From Nocardia ignorata NBRC 108230 (lineage in GTDB: Bacteria > Actinomycetota > Actinomycetes > Mycobacteriales > Mycobacteriaceae): 64,000 nucleotides of DNA. The stretch spans positions 1-64,000 of the forward strand of contig NZ_BDBI01000031.1 in assembly GCF_001612905.1 (NCBI RefSeq), in the 5' to 3' direction. The notes under the pieces were generated by a model. That model searched no databases. It was given only the letters and a program-made list of their open reading frames with translations, and had not been told where the DNA came from. A program made the position numbers and the translations under genes. Below, piece by piece: positions 53,365 to 61,012 of this stretch. Numbering within the stretch: position 1 is the first letter of the stretch; every line of letters begins with the position of its first letter.

Positions 53365-53780
53365 TACCGTTCACCGGCCGTGGTGCGACCGAGCGCGGCC
53401 GCCGGAACCCGTTGCAAGCCGAGCTTGCGGAGGCCGGCGCGCAGCTGGCGCAGCAACTCGACGGAGTCGGCGGTGGCCGCACCGGGCAGGGCCCGGATCA
53501 CGACATCGGTATCGGCGGGCAGTTCATCGATCACCTGGGCGCACATATGACGCAGGCGGCGGGCCACCCGGTGGCGAACCACCGCGTTACCCACCGCCTT
53601 GCTGACAATCAGCCCGAACCGAGGACCGCCTACGCGGACCAGGGAATCGCCGTCGGCGACATCGTCGTACGTGTGCGTGAACGCGTGTACGACGAGATCT
53701 CGCCTCCCGATTCGCTGACCGCGGCGCACCGTGCGGGAGAAATCAGCACGGTGGTGCAACCGATACGGCTCAGGCAACAC
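53364..53780 (-). CDS. rnpA: Ribonuclease P protein component
   Basis: A 138-residue basic protein that assists the RNase P RNA in tRNA 5' maturation. The RNR signature is seen as AVGNAVVRHRVARRLRHM. It starts with GTG, 22 bp after rpmH, in the conserved rpmH-rnpA-yidD-yidC-jag operon. The RNase P RNA gene itself is not in this window. Confidence 0.94.
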   Translation of the reverse strand: MLPEPYRLHHRADFSRTVRRGQRIGRRDLVVHAFTHTYDDVADGDSLVRVGGPRFGLIVSKAVGNAVVRHRVARRLRHMCAQVIDELPADTDVVIRALPGAATADSVELLRQLRAGLRKLGLQRVPAAALGRTTAGER

Positions 53781-53802
53781 CCGAGCGTCCGACTACGCGC
53801 GA

Positions 53803-53946
53803 TCAGGCAGTCAGTTCGGAGCGGCCCTTACGGCGACGCGCCGAAACGATGGCGCGGCCCGCACGGGTCCGCATCCGGAGGCGGAAGCCGTGCACGCGCG
53901 CCCGACGACGGTTGTTCGGCTGGAACGTCCGCTTGCCCTTGGCCAC
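53803..53946 (-). CDS. rpmH: Ribosomal protein L34
   Basis: A 47-residue L34 protein (MAKGKRTFQPNNRRRARVHG at the start). The GTG at 53946 has GAGGAG eight bases upstream. It is the first gene of the minus-strand operon that runs away from dnaA. Confidence 0.97.
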   Translation of the reverse strand: MAKGKRTFQPNNRRRARVHGFRLRMRTRAGRAIVSARRRKGRSELTA

Positions 53947-54632
53947 GGTCAACACTCCTCGAGTTGGTGGGCACCGGTGAGGTACCCGAAGTTTTCGGTG
54001 ATTCGGATTCTGCGCTGCGGACCGCGGTCTACGCACAGAGTGCCTTGGCGATCAGCGTGCAGCGCACAGCCGCCACCGCGCCAAGGGGTGACTGTATGAG
54101 GGTACTGATCGCCCCATACAGGGTCAAATTCGGCCCACATAGGGCGAAACGGTCGGTGAACGTCCGGCCCCGGATAGGGTCGGGACGAGTACCTAGGTGC
54201 AGATTACCTGTTGGCCGTGTCCGACCGTCGGCGAGCCGACCTGCGGCGACACGCCCGGGCGTCACCGACGCGGACAGCAACTTTTCGTGAGTTCCTCCAC
54301 ACCTCTGGCGTCGCTGGCGCCTTGCGGCTAGCCTCTGTAGCCGGGGGATTGCTGAAGAACCGCAGGTCCAGCTTCTTTCACTGCCACACGCTGGCAGAAT
54401 TCCTCTATCCCCAGGTTTGTCCACATCTGTGGATAATTGTGTGGAAAGACGGCCGGAGTGGCATATTCGTAGGGCCGACGGTGCCCTCGCCAAGTCCGAT
54501 CCCGGGACCGCACGGCGTTCGAACCGGCTTCGGTTGTTCGCTTCGATCACGCCGATCGCACCTGGTCACAGGTGCTGCGCTGGCGTGCTCGGCGGCCGTT
54601 GGCCCAACAAACCGGTCCGGGGAGGACGCTGC
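53947..54632. promoter_or_regulatory. Divergent rpmH-dnaA intergenic region
   Basis: 686 bp without a gene; it must contain the rpmH and dnaA promoters. It carries two DnaA boxes (54417-54436) about 200 bp upstream of dnaA. A frame open from 54417 joins dnaA but has no start signal and no DnaA similarity. Confidence 0.7.
54417..54436. promoter_or_regulatory. dnaA: Pair of perfect DnaA boxes upstream of dnaA
   Basis: TTGTCCACA (54417-54425) on the plus strand and TTATCCACA (54428-54436) on the minus strand, two bases apart and facing each other. They probably serve DnaA autoregulation. Confidence 0.8.
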
Positions 54633-56795
54633 ATGGACGACGAGCAGAACGTGCTGGCCACAGTGTGGCCGGAGGTGGTCGCCGAACTCACGACCGGCTC
54701 GGCCGACGGCGCCATTCCCGCGGTGAGCCGAGCTCAGCAGGCCTGGTTGAAGCTGGTGAAACCGCTCACCGTCGCCCAGGGTTTCGCGTTGCTGTCCGTT
54801 CCGTCGTCGCTGGCCCAGGAGGCGATCGAGCGCGACCTGCGCGAGCCGATCCTGCGTTCGCTCGGCCGCAGACTCGGGCCGCAGGTGGAAGGACTCGGTG
54901 TGCGTATCGCCGCGCCGAGCCCGGCCGCGGGGGAGCGCACGGGCAGTTCGCCCCGGCACGCCAGGATGACGAGCCGTCCGGAGCGTCCGCGTGAGCAGGT
55001 CCGCCCGCCCGCCGGCTACCCCGGCCCCGATTTCAGCGTGCCCGACTATCCCCAGCGCGGTGACTACGGCAGGCCGCGCTACGGCGCCGACGACTACAAC
55101 GGCAACTCCGGCGAGTACGGCAACGACTACCAGCAGGCGCCCGACTACCAGCGCGACGGCGAGTACGGCAGCAGCTTCGGTGGCCGCGAGTTCCCGGCGC
55201 AGACCGGTGAGTACGGCGAGCGCGCCGAATACGCCGGACCGCGTGAGTACCCGGCCGAGCCGGAGTACCAGCAGCAGGGCGATTACCAGCAGCAACCGGA
55301 GTACCAGCAGGCTCCCGAGTACGCCAAGCCCCAGGAGTACAAGGCCGGCGAGTACAGCGGTGAGGATTTCCCCGGTGCCGATTTCGAGCCGACGGCTGTC
55401 TACCCCGTTCCCGATTTCAACGGCGAGTTCGCCGGCCGTCCTGACTTCCGCGGTACCCGTCCCGAACAGCGCGCCCCCGAACCAACCCCGGGCAGGCGCG
55501 AGCAGGGATCCTCGCGGCGCGATCATTCCGGGCAGGAAACCCTGTTCGGCACCGATCCGCCCGCACGCGCGCCGCGACGGCCGCAACCGCAGGAGGAGCC
55601 GGCCGCCGCGCGTGTCGATGAGACACCGGCCGATATCGCGCCCGAGCCACCGCGCCCCGGGACGCCGGGCGCTCAACCGGTCGACGACGAGCCGGTGGTC
55701 GACGCGCGCAACAACTGGCCGACGTATTTCAGCAAGTCGCCCGAGGCTCCGCCGCAGTCGTCGTCCTCGGCCAGCCTGAACGCGAAGTACACCTTCGAGA
55801 CGTTCGTGATCGGCGCGTCGAACCGGTTCGCCCACGCCGCCGCGGTGGCCATCGCGGAGGCGCCCGCCCGGGCCTACAACCCGCTGTTCGTCTGGGGCGC
55901 TTCGGGTTTGGGCAAGACACACCTGTTGCACGCGGCCGGTCACTACGCGCAGCGGCTGTTCCCCGGCATGCGGGTGAAGTACGTGTCGACCGAGGAATTC
56001 ACCAACGACTTCATCAACAGCCTGCGCGACGACCGCAAGGTGGCCTTCAAGCGCCGCTACCGCGAGACCGACATCCTGCTGGTCGACGACATCCAGTTCA
56101 TCGAAGGTAAGGAAGGCATCCAGGAGGAGTTCTTCCACACCTTCAACACCTTGCACAACGCGAACAAGCAGATCGTGGTGTCCTCGGATCGTCCGCCCAA
56201 GCAGCTGGCCACCCTCGAGGAGCGGCTGCGGACCAGGTTCGAGTGGGGCCTGATCACCGATGTGCAGCCGCCCGAACTCGAGACCCGCATCGCGATCCTG
56301 CGCAAAAAGGCCAGGATGGACCGGCTCGACGTGCCCCACGACGTGCTGGAACTCATCGCGAGCCGGGTGGAGCGCAATATCCGCGAACTGGAGGGCGCGC
56401 TGATCCGGGTGACGGCCTTCGCCTCGCTCAACGGGCAGCCGCTCGACCTGTCGCTGGCCGAGGTGGTGCTGCGGGACCTGATGCCCGACACCGCCGCGCT
56501 CGAGATCAACGCGGCCACGATCATGGCGGTCACCGCCGAGTACTTCAATACGACGCTGGAGGAGCTCACCGGGCCGGGGAAGGCGCGTCCGCTGGCCCAG
56601 GCGCGCCAGATCGCCATGTACCTGTGCCGTGAGCTGACCGATCTGTCGCTGCCCAAGATCGGGCAGGCGTTCGGCCGCGACCACACCACCGTGATGTACG
56701 CGGAGAAGAAGGTGCGCAAGGAGATGACCGAGCGCCGCCGCGTCTACGACCAGGTCCAAGAACTTACAGCCCGAATTAAACAGCGCTCGCGCTGA
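54633..56795 (+). CDS. dnaA: Chromosomal replication initiator DnaA
   Basis: A 720-residue DnaA. Domain I (about 1-85) is followed by a very long linker domain II (about 90-380), an AAA+ core (about 382-605; Walker A GASGLGKT, Walker [10 protein letters not shown]) and the DNA-binding domain IV (about 610-720; signature [14 protein letters not shown]). M. tuberculosis DnaA is about 507 residues, so the linker is about 200 residues longer here. It has Tyr/Gln-rich repeats such as [16 protein letters not shown]. The ATG at 54633 follows GGAGG at 8 bases. A strong terminator follows. Confidence 0.95.
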
Positions 56796-56811
56796 TTCCA
56801 TCCACACCCTC

Positions 56812-56846
56812 GAACACCGCCCTGAGCTGGGGCGGTGTTCTTTTTT
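56812..56846 (+). terminator. Rho-independent terminator of dnaA
   Basis: A perfect 10-bp stem GAACACCGCC / GGCGGTGTTC with a 9-base loop, followed by six T. It begins 17 bp after the dnaA stop. Confidence 0.93.
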
Positions 56847-56868
56847 GCCCTGTGGAATCCCTGTGGAG

Positions 56869-57197
56869 TCCTCGAGGAATCCACCGGTTGTGCACCGGTT
56901 CACACACAGGCCTGGGGAGGGAGCTGGGGAGCATCTACCCACAGGCAGTTGTGCACATCGTCCACAGGTTCCTCCACCAACAGCCTGTGAGTGCCACTGA
57001 CCTGCGGCGGCGCCGGATCCGGCCTGTGGATTCCTCGAGGACTTCTTGTGGACTCCTCGAGGAATCCACCGGTTCGTCACCACCCTTGGTCAGGGTGTGA
57101 ACAAGTGGGTGAAATCGGTGGAACAACTCGAGGACTACTCGAGGATGGATGTGGGACAACTTCGGGTGTCCACAGACACTCCCGATTCATCCTCGAG
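56869..57197. repeat. CTCGAG-centred repeats in oriC
   Basis: TCCTCGAGGA at 56869, 57032 and 57054; CTCGAGGA at 57127 and 57138; TCCTCGAG at 57190. Some distances are 11, 22 and about 54 bp, near multiples of a helical turn. The first and third are embedded in a longer shared sequence ending GAATCCACCGGTT. Confidence 0.8.
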
Positions 57198-57273
57198 TCA
57201 CTCCACGGTCATCCCCATGCCACCAAGCCCTCTGAGCTGGGAAAACGACGGAAGTCCACAGATTCCACAGTGC

Positions 57274-57319
57274 CTACTACTACTTCAGTTCTCATTCATA
57301 GAGAGATCTCTTTAAAACA
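57274..57319. promoter_or_regulatory. Candidate origin-unwinding element (DnaA-trio-like)
   Basis: CTA-CTA-CTA-CTT (57274-57285; TAG triplets on the other strand) starts four bases after a DnaA-box-like GATTCCACA (57261-57269) and is followed by AT-rich DNA with an AGAGATCTCT palindrome and TTTAAAA. The order box, triplets, AT-rich matches the bacterial DnaA-trio arrangement. Confidence 0.45.
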
Positions 57320-57568
57320 GGGTGTGTGGAAACTCGGTCGGGGCAGCTCGGCTCGGTCGGTGGTTCACTCACAGGCATGCAAGGACAGGAGGGGATGGTT
57401 CAGGACGCGCGGAACTCGTAGAGGGTCGATGCGGAGATCGCGCGTTGTCCGGGTACCGTTTGGTTGTCGGCAGGTTGTGCGAGACTCAGTGCGCGGCCGA
57501 CGCAGCACCTCAACTCCGCTGAACACACCCGCATACGGATTCGAAACTCGGAGAGGACAAATCGGGCG

Positions 57569-58744
57569 ATGGAGCTTGCGAGCATGAAGTTTCGGGTCGC
57601 CCGAGAGGATTTCGCCGAGTCGGTGGCCTGGGTGGCCCGTAGCCTCCCGTCCCGGCCTCCTGTGCCGGTTCTCGGTGGCGTCCTGCTGGTGGCCGACGAG
57701 AACGGCCTGACGGTCTCCGGCTTCGACTACGAGGTGTCCGCGCAGATGCGCGTCGCGGCCGAGGTCGCCGGTCCGGGTCAGGTCCTGGTCTCGGGTCGTC
57801 TGCTGGCCGACATCACCAAGGCCCTGTCGAACAAGCCGGTGGACGTGTCCGTCGACGGCACCCGTGTCCTCATCGCCTGTGGCAGCGCCAAGTTCTCCCT
57901 ACCGACCATGCCGGTCGAGGACTATCCCCAGCTGCCCGAGGTGCCCCAGCAGACCGGTGAACTCACCGTCGACGTGTTCGCCGAGGCCGTCGGTCAGGTC
58001 GCCGTCGCCGCCGGCCGTGACGACACGCTGCCCATGCTCACCGGTATCCGCGTGGAGATCGAGGGCAACGACGTGGTGCTCGCCGCCACCGACCGCTTCC
58101 GCCTCGCCGTGCGCCACCTGCAGTGGCAGCCAACCCGCCCCGACATCGAGACCGCGGTGCTCATCCCCGCGCGCACGCTCTCCGAGGCCGCCAAGACGCT
58201 CGGTACCGCCTCGGCGCCCGTGCAGCTCTCGCTCGGCAACGGCAACGGCGCCGACGGTCTGCTCGGCATCGTCAACGCGGGCAGGCGAACCACCACCCGC
58301 CTGCTCGACGCGGAATTCCCCAAGTTCCGCCAGTTGCTCCCCAAGGAGCACACCTCCATCGCCACCCTGCCGGTGTCGGCGCTGTCGGAGGCGATCAAGC
58401 GTGTGGCGCTGGTGGCCGAGCGTGGCGCCCAGGTGCGCCTCGAGTTCTCCACAGACGGTGTACTGCTGTCCGCCGGTGGGGACGACGCGGGCCGCGCCGA
58501 GGAATGGCTCGAGGCCGATTTCCGTGGTGAGCCGCTGACCATCGCGTTCAACCCCGGATACCTCACCGAGGGTCTGTCGGCGCTGCACGCCGATCGGGTC
58601 ACCTTCGGCTTCACCACGCCGAGCCGTCCCGCCGTGCTGCTGCCCGCCTCCGACGAGGAACCCAAGGTGCTCGAGTCCGGTGCGTTCGCGGCGCTGGAGA
58701 GCCAGTACATCTACCTGTTGATGCCGGTCCGGCTGCCCGGCTGA
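57569..58744 (+). CDS. dnaN: DNA polymerase III sliding clamp (beta subunit)
   Basis: A 391-residue clamp with three repeated domains. It closely resembles mycobacterial DnaN (SGRLLADITKALSNKPVDV, LLDAEFPKFRQLLP and the C-terminal YLLMPVRLPG). The ATG at 57569 has GAGAGGA upstream; an ATG five codons later (57584) has GGAG at better spacing and is also possible. It lies 17 bp before recF. Confidence 0.95.
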   Translation: MELASMKFRVAREDFAESVAWVARSLPSRPPVPVLGGVLLVADENGLTVSGFDYEVSAQMRVAAEVAGPGQVLVSGRLLADITKALSNKPVDVSVDGTRVLIACGSAKFSLPTMPVEDYPQLPEVPQQTGELTVDVFAEAVGQVAVAAGRDDTLPMLTGIRVEIEGNDVVLAATDRFRLAVRHLQWQPTRPDIETAVLIPARTLSEAAKTLGTASAPVQLSLGNGNGADGLLGIVNAGRRTTTRLLDAEFPKFRQLLPKEHTSIATLPVSALSEAIKRVALVAERGAQVRLEFSTDGVLLSAGGDDAGRAEEWLEADFRGEPLTIAFNPGYLTEGLSALHADRVTFGFTTPSRPAVLLPASDEEPKVLESGAFAALESQYIYLLMPVRLPG

Positions 58745-58761
58745 GCGGGGCCGCGCCGCAC

Positions 58762-59946
58762 ATGTTCATCCGTGCGCTGTCGGTTCGTGATTTCCGCTCG
58801 TGGGAACACGCCGAGCTGGAGTTGTCCCCAGGTCGCACCGTCCTGCTGGGGGCGAACGGCAACGGCAAGACCAATCTGCTCGAGGCGGTCGGCTACTTGG
58901 CGACGCTCGGCTCGCACCGGGTCTCCGCCGACGCACCGCTGATCCGGATGGGCGCCACCCAGGCCGCGATCGGGGCGACCGTGGTGAACGCCGGCCGCGA
59001 GTTGCGGGTGGATGTGGAGCTCAAGCAGGGTGCCGCCAACCGCGCGCAGATCAACCGTTCGCCGGTGCGCCGGTCGCGCGAGATCCTCGGCATCCTGCAG
59101 ACCGTGTTGTTCGCGCCGGAGGATCTCGCGCTGGTCCGTGGCGACCCGGGGGAGCGGCGCCGGTTCCTCGACGAGTTGTGCACAGCCCGCCTGCCCAGGC
59201 TGGCCGGTGTGCGCGCCGACTACGACAAGGTGTTGCGCCAGCGGTCGGCGCTGCTGAAAACCGCTGGGCGCCAGGTGCGTTCGCGCTCGGACTTGAGCAC
59301 GCTCGACGTGTGGGACGGGCACCTGGCCGAGCATGCCTCGGTGTTGCTCACCCAGCGGCTGCGCCTGGTGCACGACCTGTATCCCTATCTCGCACAGGCA
59401 TATCGGTCGATCGCGCCCGAATCACGCCCGGCCGCAATCGCTTACCGCTCCGGGTATCTTCCGCCGGACCTGCTCGATCCCGCGCGGGTACCCGAACCCG
59501 ACGACGTGGACCAGGTGCGCGAGATCGTGCTGCGCGAACTGGCCGCCGCGCGCGGCCGCGAACTCGACCGCGGTGTGTGCCTGGTCGGCCCACATCGAGA
59601 CGATCTCGAACTGCTGCTCGGCAGCGCGCCTGCGAAGGGGTTCGCCAGTCACGGTGAGTCGTGGTCGTTCGCGCTGGCGTTGCGGTTGGCCTCGTTCGAG
59701 TTGTTGCGCAACACCGGCGCCGAACCGGTGCTGCTGCTCGACGACGTGTTCGCCGAACTGGACCGGCGGCGCCGGACCGCGCTCGCGGAGGTGGCGGCCG
59801 GTGCCGAACAGGTACTCATCACCGCCGCGGTCGCCGAAGACGTGCCTGCCGAACTGGACGCCGCGCCGCTGCGGGTGCAGACCGAGGGCGACGCGGACCG
59901 GCGAACGTCACGGATCGTGGCCGAAGATATGCACAGCCAGCCATAG
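58762..59946 (+). CDS. recF: DNA recombination/repair protein RecF
   Basis: A 394-residue SMC-like ATPase. Walker A GANGNGKTN, the RRRFLDE segment and the Walker B region VLLLDDVFAELD are intact. It loads RecA at gaps with RecO and RecR. It follows dnaN by 17 bp, so it is probably co-transcribed. Its stop is directly followed by DnaA-box-like sequences. Confidence 0.94.
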   Translation: MFIRALSVRDFRSWEHAELELSPGRTVLLGANGNGKTNLLEAVGYLATLGSHRVSADAPLIRMGATQAAIGATVVNAGRELRVDVELKQGAANRAQINRSPVRRSREILGILQTVLFAPEDLALVRGDPGERRRFLDELCTARLPRLAGVRADYDKVLRQRSALLKTAGRQVRSRSDLSTLDVWDGHLAEHASVLLTQRLRLVHDLYPYLAQAYRSIAPESRPAAIAYRSGYLPPDLLDPARVPEPDDVDQVREIVLRELAAARGRELDRGVCLVGPHRDDLELLLGSAPAKGFASHGESWSFALALRLASFELLRNTGAEPVLLLDDVFAELDRRRRTALAEVAAGAEQVLITAAVAEDVPAELDAAPLRVQTEGDADRRTSRIVAEDMHSQP

Positions 59947-59969
59947 TTATCAACAGGCCCTGTGGAAAA
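59947..59969. promoter_or_regulatory. Two DnaA-box-like 9-mers between recF and dciA
   Basis: TTATCAACA (59947-59955, plus strand) and TGTGGAAAA (59961-59969, minus-strand box), each one mismatch from TTATCCACA. They lie 110-130 bp upstream of dciA. Confidence 0.4.
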
Positions 59970-60078
59970 CCGTGGACATGCTGGACATATGCCGCATCGG
60001 TGCGCGACGGCGCTGTCGGGCACCCGGCGTAGACTCCCGAACCGACCGATGAGCCTCGAGACCGGAAGGTGGGACCGC

Positions 60079-60615
60079 GTGCAGGACGAGCCGGAAGCGG
60101 AACTGCGCGGGATCGATCTGGCCCGCCGCGCCCTCGAGGAAGCACGGGCCGCGGCCAAGGCCAGCGGCAAGTCGGTCGGGCAGGGTCGGGCGTCGCCGGT
60201 GCGCAAGCTGCGCGCGGGTGGACGCCGCCGCAGCGGCTGGTCCGGTGCGGGCCCCGACGCCCGCGATCCCCAGCTGTTGTCCGCGCTCGCGGGGTCGATC
60301 GCGAAGAATCGTGGCTGGTCAGGCAAGGTTGCCGAGGGAATGGTCTTCGGTCGCTGGCCGAGCGTGGTGGGTGAGGACATCGCCGCACACGCCACCCCGG
60401 TGACCCTCGAGAACGGCGTGCTCAAGATCGCTGCCGAGTCGACGGCCTGGGCCACCCAGCTGCGGATGTTGCAGAGCCAGATTCTTGCCAAGATCAACGC
60501 GGCGGTCGGGCAGGGCGTGGTCACCTCCCTGCGGATCACGGGTCCGGCGGCGCCGAGCTGGCGCAAGGGCGAACGCCACATCAAAGGCCGCGGCCCGCGC
60601 GACACCTACGGATAG
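60079..60615 (+). CDS. dciA: DciA-family helicase loader/operator protein (DUF721)
   Basis: A 178-residue protein with a basic, disordered N-terminal half and a C-terminal DUF721 domain (about 85-160; VVGEDIAAHATPVTLENGVL, STAWATQLRMLQSQIL). DciA proteins act with the replicative helicase DnaB where DnaC/DnaI is absent. Its place between recF and gyrB equals Rv0004 of M. tuberculosis. The GTG at 60079 follows GGAAGGTGGG; an ATG at 60049 is an alternative. Confidence 0.9.
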   Translation: MQDEPEAELRGIDLARRALEEARAAAKASGKSVGQGRASPVRKLRAGGRRRSGWSGAGPDARDPQLLSALAGSIAKNRGWSGKVAEGMVFGRWPSVVGEDIAAHATPVTLENGVLKIAAESTAWATQLRMLQSQILAKINAAVGQGVVTSLRITGPAAPSWRKGERHIKGRGPRDTYG

Positions 60616-60678
60616 CCGGGCGGTCACCGGTGCGAGTTCCGTTGTGGCACCGCCGCTTCGATCCCCAGATTCGCGACC

Positions 60679-60700
60679 TGTGGACAAAGCCTGTGGATAA
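60679..60700. promoter_or_regulatory. Two perfect DnaA boxes upstream of gyrB
   Basis: TGTGGACAA (60679-60687) and TGTGGATAA (60692-60700), both minus-strand boxes (TTGTCCACA and TTATCCACA), in direct repeat with 13-bp spacing. They are closer to consensus than most boxes in oriC itself. Confidence 0.75.
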
Positions 60701-60720
60701 CTTTCGAAAGGCGATGACAG

Positions 60721-60789
60721 CACGCGCGAGAACATGGGTAACTCACCGGGCACGGGCCAACTTGCCCACTTCCCGAAGCTTGCCGCGTC
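60721..60789 (-). repeat. Dispersed intergenic repeat, copy C
   Basis: On the minus strand it reads GACGCGGCAAGCTTC, a variable 20-bp centre, then GGCCCGTGCCCGGTGAGTTA and CCCATGTTCTCGCGCGTG. It shares both blocks and their spacing with copy A at 33868 and the right block with copy B at 47074. Confidence 0.75.
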
Positions 60790-61012
60790 ATCGCGTCTCC
60801 ACGCTTCCGAATCTGGCCAAGATACGCGGGGAGGCGGGCCAGCTCGAGTTCTCGCATTCACGGCGACGTCAGGGGTGTCGTAGGTGCACTGTAAGTTGGC
60901 CTTACCAGTAGGATGGTGACGTAACCAGCGGCGAACCCTCGACGCGCGTGTTGTGCAGCCGCTTGCGAGCTGTCCGCGCCAGGGATCAGCAAGTAAGGAG
61001 AGCTACCGACAA

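Larger units (their letters stand above)
56796..57568. other. oriC: Chromosomal replication origin (oriC)
   Basis: A 773-bp gene-free region between dnaA and dnaN, the established position of oriC in actinobacteria. It contains many DnaA-box-like 9-mers with one mismatch to TTGTCCACA (56949-56957, 56958-56966, 57166-57174), further TGTGGA/TCCACA half-matches, six CTCGAG-centred motifs and an AT-rich stretch at about 57286-57319. The mildly degenerate boxes resemble the mycobacterial origin. The dnaN promoter should lie at the right end. Confidence 0.9.
60616..61012. promoter_or_regulatory. dciA-gyrB intergenic region
   Basis: 397 bp without a supported gene. It carries two perfect DnaA boxes (60679-60700) and copy C of the dispersed repeat (60721-60789), and must contain the gyrB-gyrA promoter. 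Confidence 0.7.

Noticed and set aside
54405..57083. An 892-codon minus-strand frame across dnaA and oriC
   Set aside because: It is a shadow of dnaA extending into the origin, with no ribosome binding site and no recognisable domain.
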